14,718 nucleotides of DNA, taken from NCBI GenBank assembly GCA_046155815.1, contig JBJXFY010000238.1, forward strand, positions 1 to 14,718. Direction: 5' to 3'. The position numbers and the translations under genes were made by a program. Source of the DNA: JBJXFY01 sp046155815. GTDB lineage: Bacteria > Verrucomicrobiota > Verrucomicrobiia > Limisphaerales > CAIMTB01. Below, piece after piece: positions 1 to 5,891 of the stretch (positions within the stretch are counted from its first letter, which is position 1; each line of letters begins with the position of its first letter). The notes beneath the pieces are model-generated. The model saw only the letters and a program-made list of their open reading frames with translations. It was not told the origin of the DNA and ran no database searches.

Positions 1-352
1 CGACGGCGGTGCCGGGCAGGTCGGCGAACGACTCGCCGTCAGTGCTGAACTGCCAGACGTAGTCGCGCGGGGCGTTGCGCAGGACGAACTCATGGTCGCC
101 GGTGACCTGCAGGATTGCGCCGACCGGGCGCGGCGCATCCCACGTGATCTGCCACCAGCTGTTCGATGTGCCGGCACGCCAGGCGCGTCCGGGGGCGGCG
201 GCGAAGCGGTCGCCGTCCGTCGCACCGGCGGCGGGCCAGCCCGGTGCGGACGAGGAGGCGGTGACGACAGGGCTAATGCCGTCCGCCGGCCACGCGAGCG
301 CAAGTGCCGCTCCCGTCGCTGCGGCACGAAGAAGCTGCGGGATTCCTTTCAC
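1..352 (-). CDS. Discoidin (F5/8 type C)-like domain protein, secreted, C-terminus cut by window edge
   Basis: The gene runs off the left edge; about 117 N-terminal residues are visible. The start is taken as a GTG whose bases overlap the TGA of the upstream VWA gene in a GTGA; another GTG lies one codon upstream, and no in-frame ATG fits better. Residues 1-25 look like a signal peptide: Lys2 and Arg9, a hydrophobic stretch LAALALAW-like in character, then P-A-D-G. The following part resembles the start of a galactose-binding-like F5/8 type C fold: A-T-D-G-D at 44-48, S-W-W-Q-I-T-W-D at 65-72, then a V-G-A-I-L strand and a Y-V-W-Q-F-S-T-D-G segment typical of these domains. Such domains bind carbohydrate or other surfaces outside the cytoplasm. 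It is the last visible gene of the coupled MoxR/VWA operon. Any catalytic domain downstream cannot be seen. The fold assignment is by motif only. Confidence 0.6.
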   Translation of the reverse strand, partial: MKGIPQLLRAAATGAALALAWPADGISPVVTASSSAPGWPAAGATDGDRFAAAPGRAWRAGTSNSWWQITWDAPRPVGAILQVTGDHEFVLRNAPRDYVWQFSTDGESFADLPGTAV

Positions 353-1263
353 CACGGCGTGTACCTCAAGCCCATTGATGCCAAGACGTGCAGCCCGAGC
401 AAGCCCAGCCCCGCGAGCGCGAAGGGCCGGAAGAAGTCCACCGGCTCCGGCGCGCCGGGCTTCACCTTGGCCGGCTTCATTTTGTCCACCCGGGCGAACA
501 CCTCCTTCAGCGCCGCCGGGTCGCCGGCGGTGAAGGCCGTGCCGCCGGACGCCGCGGCCAGCGCGAAGGTGTCGTTGGATGGCTGGTCGCCGCCGATGTG
601 GATGTAGTACACGGCGATGCTGTCCGCCGCGAGTTCGCGGCCCAGCTCCTCCGCCACGCCGCCGCTCAGGTCGAAGCTCTGGCCGTCCGAGATCAGCACG
701 ATCATGCGGTCGCCCTCGGGCCGGGCGGCCAGCACGTCGCGCACGCCGCGCAGCGCCTTGCCGATCATCGTGCCGCCCATGTACGGCGGCATCTTGTCCG
801 GCCGCAGGAACGGCGCGGCGAGGCGGATGGCGGAGAGATCCCTCGTCAGCGGCACCCAGTGGATGACCTCGGAGCCGAAGACCGTGAGGCCGAAGGCGTC
901 GCCCTGGCGGAAGGTGGTGAAGTCCACGATGGCCTGGATGGCGGCGTCGGCGCGCGTGCCGTTGCCGAACTGCGCCATCATGCTGCCCGACACGTCGAGG
1001 GCGAACTGGATGTTAGTCACGACGCGCTCGGCCTCCGGCGGCTTCAGCCGCGTCGGCCCCGCGAGGATGATGATCGCCACGGACAGCAGCGCGGGCACGA
1101 GCAGCGCGGTGACGCCCAGCAGCCGGCGGAAAAAATCCCCGCGCGGCAGCCCGCCGTGGTCAAAGGGCACGACCACGCGGTGGCCGCGGCGCTGCCATTC
1201 CCACAGCGCCATCGCCACGGGCAGCGCGAGGAGCAGCAGGAGCCAGGGCCGGGTGAAGCTCAC
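349..1263 (-). CDS. BatA-like von Willebrand factor A (VWA) domain membrane protein
   Basis: This 304-residue protein has the layout of BatA-type proteins: an N-terminal hydrophobic segment (about 6-20), a second membrane segment (about 49-69), a periplasmic VWA domain (about 85-260) and a C-terminal membrane helix (about 279-297). The metal-ion-dependent adhesion site is complete: D90-V-S-G-S94, a threonine at 165 in G-G-T, and D193 in I-S-D-G. The site should therefore bind a divalent metal and ligand. In known families, BatA-like proteins work with MoxR ATPases and DUF58 proteins, and the gene order here matches. The start is GTG, overlapping the TGA of the preceding gene in a GTGA; its own TGA overlaps the next GTG in the same way. 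No second VWA (BatB), BatC TPR or BatD gene is visible before the window edge. The family is clear; the client protein is unknown. Confidence 0.9.
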   Translation of the reverse strand: MSFTRPWLLLLLALPVAMALWEWQRRGHRVVVPFDHGGLPRGDFFRRLLGVTALLVPALLSVAIIILAGPTRLKPPEAERVVTNIQFALDVSGSMMAQFGNGTRADAAIQAIVDFTTFRQGDAFGLTVFGSEVIHWVPLTRDLSAIRLAAPFLRPDKMPPYMGGTMIGKALRGVRDVLAARPEGDRMIVLISDGQSFDLSGGVAEELGRELAADSIAVYYIHIGGDQPSNDTFALAAASGGTAFTAGDPAALKEVFARVDKMKPAKVKPGAPEPVDFFRPFALAGLGLLGLHVLASMGLRYTPW

Positions 1264-2150
1264 GGGATTGCGGAAGGCGGATTGTGGAGGGCGGAATGGC
1301 CGTCCAACACGGGCTGTGAACGATACGGCGCCAGCGCGGCCTCGACGGCGACCGTGACCGAGCCGGGGCGGCGGTGCAGCCAGTCTTCCAGCGTGCGGAG
1401 CAGGGCGCCGGCCTCCGGATGCGCCTTGAGCCGGGCGAGCGATTCACCCGCCGGCAGCGACTCCAGGCCGAGACGTTCGCGCCAATGGGCGTGCAGCAGG
1501 CGTTCGAGCTGCGCCTGGCCGTCCGCATCGAGGCGGCCGGCGGCAGCGAGTTCCACAAGCGGCCGCAGGCGTTCGGCGAGCGTGGGCGGCGCGGCGGCGG
1601 CGGCTTCCACCACGGCGGCCGGCCGGCGACGCCGCCAGAGCAGCAGCGCGACCAGACCCGCCACCCAGGCGGTACCGGCGAGGACCAGGGCCGTGCGGTA
1701 GCCGGCGAGCTTCGCCCACGGCGTCGGCGGGGGCGGGAGCAGCCGGCCGTCGTGCTTCGGCGGCAGCACGCTCGCGACGGTGACGGTGAGCGGCGGGAGG
1801 TTGCTGACGCCGGAGCCGTCGGCGCGGAGCAGGAAGTCACGCAGGTCGTACGTGCCCGGCTCGAGGCCGATGTAGCGGAAGTCGTACTCCGTGAGGCTGC
1901 CGCGCGCGTACGTCTCGGCGACGCGCAGGAGCAGCGGCGCCTTCGGGTCCACGGGCCGCGGCTCGAGGCGCGCGCCGGGGAGGTTCGTGACGAGGCGGCC
2001 CTCGAGGCCGACGGAAGGGATCTGGGATTTTCGATCTTCGATTTTCGATTGCGGATCGGGCGGGGGTGCCTGGCCCGCGCACGCCAGGACCGCAAGCGCG
2101 AGACCGCAGGCGATCGCAAATCGCAAATCGCAAATCGCAAATCCCCTCAT
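1260..2150 (-). CDS. Membrane-anchored protein in the DUF4381 position of the MoxR/VWA operon
   Basis: This 296-residue protein has no family I can name firmly. Residues 1-24 form a signal peptide with a plausible lipobox (V-L-A-C, Cys24). A probably periplasmic, beta-rich part follows (about 48-130; Y-I-G-L-E-P-G-T-Y-D-L at 93-103 looks like an Ig-type or transthyretin-type strand turn), then a proline-rich linker (P139-P144), one strong membrane helix (about 151-173) ended by R-R-R-R, and a cytoplasmic helical tail (about 190-275). The position between DUF58 and VWA genes, and a helix followed by a helical tail ending near E-D-W-L, resemble DUF4381-type proteins; this is inference. The ATG start overlaps the TGA of the DUF58 gene (ATGA), which supports it. 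Two 7-base repeat arrays lie in the coding sequence: one encodes residues 3-14, the other about residues 34-45. Both a lipid anchor and an internal helix are predicted, which is unusual; an uncleaved N-terminal helix is the alternative. Confidence 0.75.
   Translation of the reverse strand: MRGFAICDLRFAIACGLALAVLACAGQAPPPDPQSKIEDRKSQIPSVGLEGRLVTNLPGARLEPRPVDPKAPLLLRVAETYARGSLTEYDFRYIGLEPGTYDLRDFLLRADGSGVSNLPPLTVTVASVLPPKHDGRLLPPPPTPWAKLAGYRTALVLAGTAWVAGLVALLLWRRRRPAAVVEAAAAAPPTLAERLRPLVELAAAGRLDADGQAQLERLLHAHWRERLGLESLPAGESLARLKAHPEAGALLRTLEDWLHRRPGSVTVAVEAALAPYRSQPVLDGHSALHNPPSAIP
2019..2052. repeat. Heptanucleotide tandem repeat array, GATTTTC-type (left arm)
   Basis: Read on the plus strand, five adjacent units begin with GAT: GATCTGG, GATTTTC, GATCTTC, GATTTTC and a shortened GATTGC. 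The 7-base period is not a multiple of three. The array lies within a coding sequence (minus strand), where it encodes a charged linker after the signal peptide. Its local A+T content is far above the surroundings. It faces the GCAAATC array at 2110-2143 in inverted orientation with a 57-base spacer. Confidence 0.85.
2110..2143. repeat. Heptanucleotide tandem repeat array, four exact GCAAATC units (right arm)
   Basis: Positions 2116-2143 hold four exact tandem copies of GCAAATC, preceded by a degenerate GCGATC unit. On the coding (minus) strand this reads as repeated GATTTGC. It encodes the first residues of a signal peptide (F-A-I-C-D-L-R then F-A-I-A-C-G-L, a 7-residue period equal to three units). 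The reverse complement GATTTGC differs from the left-arm unit GATTTTC at one base, so the two arrays are imperfectly complementary and could pair in the mRNA across 57 bases. Confidence 0.9.
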
Positions 2151-3007
2151 CTCGTCCCTTTCCCCAGAAAATCGCGCCGCCGCAGGTGGAGCCGAAGACG
2201 GGCGACGAAGGGTTCTTCGGTGCGCAGCAGCAGGTGGTCAATGCCGCCGCGGCGCAGCGCGGGCGCGTGGGCGTGCAGGTCCAGCCAGCCGGTGCCGCCG
2301 CGCGCGGTGAAGGCCTCGCCCGTCTCTGCCTCGGCCGCGCGGAGGAAGCCGCCGCCGAGCCGGCCCTGCTCCGCGGGGTCGCGCAGCTCCAGCACGAGGC
2401 AGTCGTGCGCCTGGCCGAGCGGCTTCAACGCGGCGAGCGCGTCCGGGTCGTGCAGGTCGCTGAGCACGATGAGCAGCGCGCGGTTCTCGAGCACGGCGGC
2501 GAGCTGGCGCAGCCGGCGCGCCAGCGCGGTCGGCTCGTCAAAGGCCGCGTGGCGCAGACCGTGCAGCCATTGGAAGACCTGCGTGCGCGAGAGGCTGGGC
2601 CGCACGTCCAGCGCCCGGCCGCCGCAGCCGAGCACGCCCACGGGGCTGACGCGGTACAACGCCGCCAGCGCGAGCCCGCTCGCGAGCTGCACGGCCCAGG
2701 CATACTTGCTGACGTGCTGCGAACTCACCGCCATCGAGGCCGAGGTGTCCACGAGCAGGTACACGGGCAGGCGCTTCGGGGCCTCGTATTCCTTGACGTG
2801 GTAGCGCCCGGTGCGGGCGGTGAGCCGCCAGTCCATGCTCTTGACCGCGTCGCCGGGCTGGTAGGCGCGCGACTGCACGTACTCGATGCCCGCACCGAGG
2901 AAGGGCGAGCGATCCGAGCCGTAGCTGAGGTCGTCCGCCAGCCGCCGCACCGCGAGGGTGAACTGGCGGGCGTCGAGGTGGTCGTGCGGCGCGGCAGCCG
3001 AGTTCAT
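2147..3007 (-). CDS. DUF58 domain protein (VWA-like partner of MoxR)
   Basis: This 286-residue protein carries the DUF58 signature at residues 36-92: F-L-G-A-G-I-E-Y, then R-x-Y-Q-P-G-D-A-V-K-S-M-D-W and T-A-R-T-G-R-Y-H-V-K-E-Y-E. It leads into a VWA-type strand with the metal motif D87-T-S-A-S91-M, and a later S-D-L-H-D (183-187) matches the third metal-site region. No membrane segment is obvious, so it is probably cytoplasmic or peripherally bound, as is common for the short DUF58 class. DUF58 proteins are encoded next to MoxR ATPases and are thought to form a chaperone-like complex with them. Here the moxR gene is two genes upstream, separated by a toxin-antitoxin pair. The ATG start overlaps the toxin TGA (ATGA) and the TGA overlaps the next ATG (ATGA), so translation is probably coupled on both sides. 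Confidence 0.92.
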   Translation of the reverse strand: MNSAAAPHDHLDARQFTLAVRRLADDLSYGSDRSPFLGAGIEYVQSRAYQPGDAVKSMDWRLTARTGRYHVKEYEAPKRLPVYLLVDTSASMAVSSQHVSKYAWAVQLASGLALAALYRVSPVGVLGCGGRALDVRPSLSRTQVFQWLHGLRHAAFDEPTALARRLRQLAAVLENRALLIVLSDLHDPDALAALKPLGQAHDCLVLELRDPAEQGRLGGGFLRAAEAETGEAFTARGGTGWLDLHAHAPALRRGGIDHLLLRTEEPFVARLRLHLRRRDFLGKGTR

Positions 3008-3351
3008 CGGACAAAACGGATGCGTCGCTCGGTCACGACGACAAAGGCGTCCGGCAGGCCATCGTGATGCTGTTCTGGGAGCCGGCTCATCACGTCCAGT
3101 TTGTTCGCCGTCCGCTCGTCATCCAGCCGGAGGAGAACGACGCCCGCGTGAGGCTTGCGATGCCGGAAGACGCGCTCACCAAACCCCTTGTCGATGGTGA
3201 CGAGAATCCGGGCCTCATGTCGGGCGCGCGCCAGCAAGGTGTCATCGTCAGGAGGCGGCTCATCGTCATGGACGGAAACCGCCTCGTGCCCATTGCGATC
3301 CAGCCAGTCCGCCAAAGCCGGTCCGGCACACGCATCCACCAGGAAGCGCAT
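3004..3351 (-). CDS. DUF5615 PIN-like toxin of a type II toxin-antitoxin module
   Basis: This 115-residue protein matches the PIN-like DUF5615 family in length and motif order. It has an N-terminal strand with an acidic residue (M-R-F-L-V-D6), a G-H-E-A-V-S-V strand at 21-27, acidic D35-D36-D37 before the L-L-A-R-A-R-H-E helix, and V-T-I-D54-K-G-F at 51-57. It ends in a hydrophobic strand F-V-V-V-T-E-R-R-I-R. PIN-like proteins are metal-dependent ribonucleases; the acidic set D6, D36/37 and D54 could form the active site, which is inference. The ATG overlaps the antitoxin TGA by one base (TGATG), and the TGA overlaps the DUF58 ATG (ATGA). Sampled 60-base lines here are 60-63% G+C, whereas several neighbouring gene lines are 77-80%, which points to recent transfer. 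The motif set looks intact, so I see no sign of decay. Confidence 0.85.
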   Translation of the reverse strand: MRFLVDACAGPALADWLDRNGHEAVSVHDDEPPPDDDTLLARARHEARILVTIDKGFGERVFRHRKPHAGVVLLRLDDERTANKLDVMSRLPEQHHDGLPDAFVVVTERRIRFVR

Positions 3352-3599
3352 CAGGCCTCCATCGCGGAGAGCGGCAACGACACACAGTCCTCAACGGCCT
3401 GTCCGGCAAACAGCAGGCAGGCGCGGATATCCTCGGGTTCAAGCCGGGCATGTTCGCGCAGCAGAACTTCCGGCGTTTCGCCGCCCGCCAGGCGCTTGAG
3501 CACGGTTTCCACGGGCAGCCGCGTGCCGCGCACGACCGGCTTTCCGTCGAGGATGCGCGGGTCGGAGTGAATTCGCCCCAGCAGGCTCAGTTCATTCAT
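3351..3599 (-). CDS. DUF433 antitoxin paired with the DUF5615 toxin
   Basis: This 82-residue protein is a textbook-length DUF433 domain. It shows I-H-S-D-P-R-I-L at 10-17, the hallmark G-K-P-V-V-R-G-T-R-L-P-V at 19-30, then V-L-K-R-L-A-G-G-E-T-P-E at 33-44 and L-E-P-E-D-I-R-A at 53-60. DUF433 proteins are small winged-helix-like antitoxins that usually bind their own promoter and neutralise the adjacent PIN-like toxin. The partner follows directly, with a TGATG overlap. It lies 49 bases after moxR and has a Shine-Dalgarno-like AAGG seven bases before its ATG, one of the few such sites in this window, so it may be translated independently of moxR. Its sampled G+C is about 63%, lower than most flanking lines. 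Confidence 0.88.
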   Translation of the reverse strand: MNELSLLGRIHSDPRILDGKPVVRGTRLPVETVLKRLAGGETPEVLLREHARLEPEDIRACLLFAGQAVEDCVSLPLSAMEA

Positions 3600-3606
3600 C
3601 GGTTTG

Positions 3607-3610
3607 CCTT
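3607..3610 (-). promoter_or_regulatory. Ribosome binding site of the DUF433 antitoxin
   Basis: On the minus strand AAGG sits seven bases before the antitoxin ATG at 3599. It marks the only separate ribosome entry point between moxR and the run of overlapping genes downstream, and it supports the chosen start. Confidence 0.45.
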
Positions 3611-3648
3611 GGTTGTCGTTTCGCCGGGATGCTACCGGCAGGCGTCCT

Positions 3649-4656
3649 TCACGCCATCTGCGCCAGGATCTCCTTCAGCACCGTCGCGCCGTTCGCGCCC
3701 TCGGCCAGCGCCTCGTAGGTGAGCCGCATCCGGTGCAGCAGGACGTCCTCGGCCAGGGCGAACAAATCCTCCGGGATGGCATGGTCGCGGCCGTGGATGT
3801 AGGCGCGCGCGCGCGCGGCCTGCACCAGCGCGATGCCGGCGCGCGGGCTGCCGCCGAGCTCGACGCGCGGATGCCGCCGCGTCCGGCGCACCAGTTCCAC
3901 ACAGTGCTTGATGAAGACGTCGCTCACGTAAACGCCCTGCACCGCGGCCATCGCGGAGGTGAGCTCGTCAATCGTCGCCACGGGCGCCTGGCGCAGCAGG
4001 TCAAAGGCCGTCTGCGGCACGGCCCCGCGGTCGTCACGTCTCAGGCCGAGCGCGAGCTGGCGGCGCAGGATTTCCTCCTCCTCGTTCACCGCCGGGTAGT
4101 CGAGCCGGTGGCAGAGCATGAAGCGGTCGAGCTGCGCCTCGGGCAGCTCGAAGGTGCCGCTCTGCTCGATGGGGTTCTGCGTGGCGATGACGAGGAACGG
4201 CGCGGGCAGGGGATAGCCCTGGTTGCCGATGGTCACGTGGCGCTCCTGCATCGCCTCGAGCAGCGCGCTCTGGACCTTGGGCGCGGCGCGGTTGATCTCG
4301 TCGGCGAGGAGCAGGTTCGTGAAGACCGGCCCGCGGTGGGTGCGGAACTCGTGCGTGCGCTGGTCGAGGATCTCCGAGCCGATGATGTCCGACGGCAGCA
4401 GGTCTATCGTGAACTGCACGCGGGCGAACTGGAGGTCGATCGCCCGCGCGAGCGTGTTCACGAGCAGCGTCTTGGCCAGTCCGGGCATCCCCTGCAGCAG
4501 CAGGTGCCCGCCGGTGAAGAGCGCGATCAGCAGCCGCTCGACCACCGCGTCCTGGCCGACGACGACCTCCGCGACGCGGCGGCGCACGGCGTTGACGAGC
4601 GGGACTTCGCGGGCGGCCTCGGCCGGCGGAATCGGGGGCGGCGTTAGGATCTCCAT
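3649..4656 (-). CDS. MoxR family AAA+ ATPase
   Basis: The 335-residue product has the full set of MoxR motifs: V-G-Q-D-A-V at 33-38, Walker A G56-M-P-G-L-A-K-T63, Walker B L-L-L-A-D-E120, the sensor 1 strand I-A-T-Q-N161-P, and L-P-E-A-Q-L-D-R178-F with a likely arginine finger. The C-terminal lid helix region follows (about 220-335) with a G-S-P-R-A-G motif. MoxR ATPases hydrolyse ATP to remodel or load metal onto client proteins, working with DUF58 and VWA proteins. The open frame extends farther upstream to 4854, but that stretch is low-complexity and overlaps the SMP-30 gene, so the ATG giving M-E-I-L-T-P is chosen; length and the start of homology agree. The region before it shows no strong Shine-Dalgarno site. 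It is probably the first gene of the operon, 118 bases after the SMP-30 stop. Confidence 0.95.
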   Translation of the reverse strand: MEILTPPPIPPAEAAREVPLVNAVRRRVAEVVVGQDAVVERLLIALFTGGHLLLQGMPGLAKTLLVNTLARAIDLQFARVQFTIDLLPSDIIGSEILDQRTHEFRTHRGPVFTNLLLADEINRAAPKVQSALLEAMQERHVTIGNQGYPLPAPFLVIATQNPIEQSGTFELPEAQLDRFMLCHRLDYPAVNEEEEILRRQLALGLRRDDRGAVPQTAFDLLRQAPVATIDELTSAMAAVQGVYVSDVFIKHCVELVRRTRRHPRVELGGSPRAGIALVQAARARAYIHGRDHAIPEDLFALAEDVLLHRMRLTYEALAEGANGATVLKEILAQMA

Positions 4657-4713
4657 GAGCAACCCGTTTTGGATGCGCCGGCAGCGCGCCGGTTCAAAGT
4701 GGAAAATGCCGCG

Positions 4714-4725
4714 ACGGCCGGCCGT
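4714..4725. other. Perfect 12-base palindrome between the SMP-30 and moxR genes
   Basis: ACGGCCGGCCGT reads the same on both strands. It lies 58 bases before the moxR start and next to the inverted repeat at 4728-4774. It could be a dimer operator or simply a chance product of very high G+C; nothing visible decides between them. Confidence 0.35.
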
Positions 4726-4727
4726 TC

Positions 4728-4774
4728 TTCCCGTCACCGCCGTGGCTGCGCCGCAGGATTCCGCGCGACGGGAA
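4728..4774 (-). terminator. Inverted repeat directly after the SMP-30 stop codon, possible terminator or attenuator
   Basis: The arms TTCCCGTC (4728-4735) and GACGGGAA (4767-4774) are exact reverse complements over eight bases, and the 31-base loop contains a smaller CTGCG-C-CGCAG palindrome. On the minus strand the repeat begins at the base after the SMP-30 stop. A short T-run (CATTTTCC on that strand) occurs only after the neighbouring palindrome, so it is not a classical intrinsic terminator. It would separate the SMP-30 transcript from the moxR operon. Low certainty. Confidence 0.35.
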
Positions 4775-5812
4775 TCAGGGCAGGATGCCCCGCGCCGTCG
4801 TCCGGATGCGGCAGAGGTACATGTCCGCGGTGATGTAGAGCGTGGAGCCGTCATCGCCCCACGCGCAGTTGGCGGTGGCCTCGCCGGTGTTGAGGAGGCC
4901 GAGCAGGCGTCCCTGCGGGCTGATCACGAGCACGCCGCCGGGGCCGGTGGTCCAGACATTCCCGGCGCGGTCGGTCTTGAGGCCGTCGGGCAGGCCCTTG
5001 CGGCCGGGCATGAGGGGGCGCGTGTCGAAGAAGATGCGGCCGTCGGTGAGATCGCCGCTGCGGCTGATCGAGTAGGCCATGACCAGCGGCATCGCGGGAT
5101 CGGAGATGGCGACATAGACGGTCTTGCGGTCGGGCGAGACGGTGACGCCGTTGGGCCGGCTGAGGTCGCGGAGCTGGAGGCGGAGTTCGCCGCGGCGGGT
5201 GAGGCGGTACACGCCCTGGAAGGGGAGTTCCTTCAGCGGGTCTTCCATGCCCTTCTCCAGGCCGTAGGGCGGATCGGTGAAGAAGAGGTCGTAGCCCGTG
5301 GTGCAGAGGCCCCAGAGGCAGGTCTGGCGGACCAGGGCGAGGTCGTTCGGGCTGTTGAAACGCTTCCCATCCCAGCGATCGGCCAGCGTGGTGAAGCTGC
5401 GGTCGGCCTCCAGCCGGGCGACGCGGCGGTCGCCGTGCTGGGCGAGGATGAGGTTGCCGCGGCGGTCCACGGTGAGGCCGTTCGAGCCGGATTCGCCGTC
5501 GCGGCTGCCGCCGGTGAAGCCGCTGGGGCGCTGGTACTCGCTGAGGCCCGCGCCTTCCTGCCAGCGATAGACCACGTTCTGCGGCACGTCGGAGAAGAGC
5601 AGGTCGCGTTCGCGCCGCCGCCAGACGGGGCCCTCGGACCAGTCGAAGCCCTCGGCGAGCTTTTCCATCTGCGCGTCAGGCGGGATGAGGGCGTCGAGCG
5701 CGGGGTCGAAGCGTTCGATCCGGCCGATGGAGCCCGAGGCGTCGCGGGGCGTGGTCTGCGCGAGCAGGGGCAGGGCGGCGGTGAGGAGGGCGGCGAGCGC
5801 GGTGCGTTTCAT
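4775..5812 (-). CDS. Secreted SMP-30/gluconolactonase/LRE-like protein
   Basis: This 345-residue protein starts with a clear signal peptide (M-K-R-T then a hydrophobic run ending L-L-A-Q at 19). It has a six-bladed propeller of the SMP-30/gluconolaconase type. The four usual metal ligands are present: E60 in S-E-G-P, N156 in F-N-S-P-N-D, N221 in R-P-N-G-V and D276 in L-P-D-G. F-T-D-P-P-Y-G (178-184) is also typical. The family hydrolyses sugar lactones in a Ca2+ or Zn2+ site; here it would act in the periplasm, perhaps in aldonolactone catabolism. Between S-P-N-D-L and F-T-D-P-P-Y-G there are about ten more residues than usual, with two cysteines (C165 and C170 region, C-L-W-G-L-C), which could form a disulfide loop near the active site. 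It is divergent from the RNA methyltransferase gene, with 79 bases between. Substrate not predictable. Confidence 0.92.
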   Translation of the reverse strand: MKRTALAALLTAALPLLAQTTPRDASGSIGRIERFDPALDALIPPDAQMEKLAEGFDWSEGPVWRRRERDLLFSDVPQNVVYRWQEGAGLSEYQRPSGFTGGSRDGESGSNGLTVDRRGNLILAQHGDRRVARLEADRSFTTLADRWDGKRFNSPNDLALVRQTCLWGLCTTGYDLFFTDPPYGLEKGMEDPLKELPFQGVYRLTRRGELRLQLRDLSRPNGVTVSPDRKTVYVAISDPAMPLVMAYSISRSGDLTDGRIFFDTRPLMPGRKGLPDGLKTDRAGNVWTTGPGGVLVISPQGRLLGLLNTGEATANCAWGDDGSTLYITADMYLCRIRTTARGILP

Positions 5813-5854
5813 GGCTTGGCGGACGATGTGGAGGGAGGTGCGGCGCGGGCAATC

Positions 5855-5883
5855 TTGGAAATGCGCCCGCTGCCGGGCTTAAC
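5855..5883 (+). promoter_or_regulatory. Possible promoter for the SpoU-family methyltransferase gene
   Basis: The 79-base divergent spacer contains TTGGAA (5855-5860) and, 17 bases later, CTTAAC (5878-5883), weak matches to -35 and -10 elements, ending nine bases before the GTG start. Between them lies a small GCCCG-CTGC-CGGGC hairpin. A transcript from here would be almost leaderless. No good opposite-strand promoter was recognised for the SMP-30 gene. Confidence 0.2.
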
Positions 5884-5891
5884 CTGCCGCC

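Noticed and set aside
2019..2143. The heptad repeats as a CRISPR array
   Set aside because: Units are 7 bases and directly tandem, there are no spacers of regular length, and no cas genes are present.
3004..3351. The DUF5615 toxin as a decayed pseudogene
   Set aside because: The frame is intact, length and the acidic motif positions are normal, and both ends overlap neighbours precisely.
4657..4700. A sigma-70 promoter before moxR with TTGAAC as the -35 box
   Set aside because: A 17-base spacing leads to a hexamer with almost no match to TATAAT, so the -35 resemblance alone is not enough.
4657..4854. A longer N-terminus for the MoxR protein
   Set aside because: The extra residues overlap the SMP-30 coding sequence, are Arg/Ser-rich without family similarity, and the ATG at 4656 gives the normal MoxR start and length.
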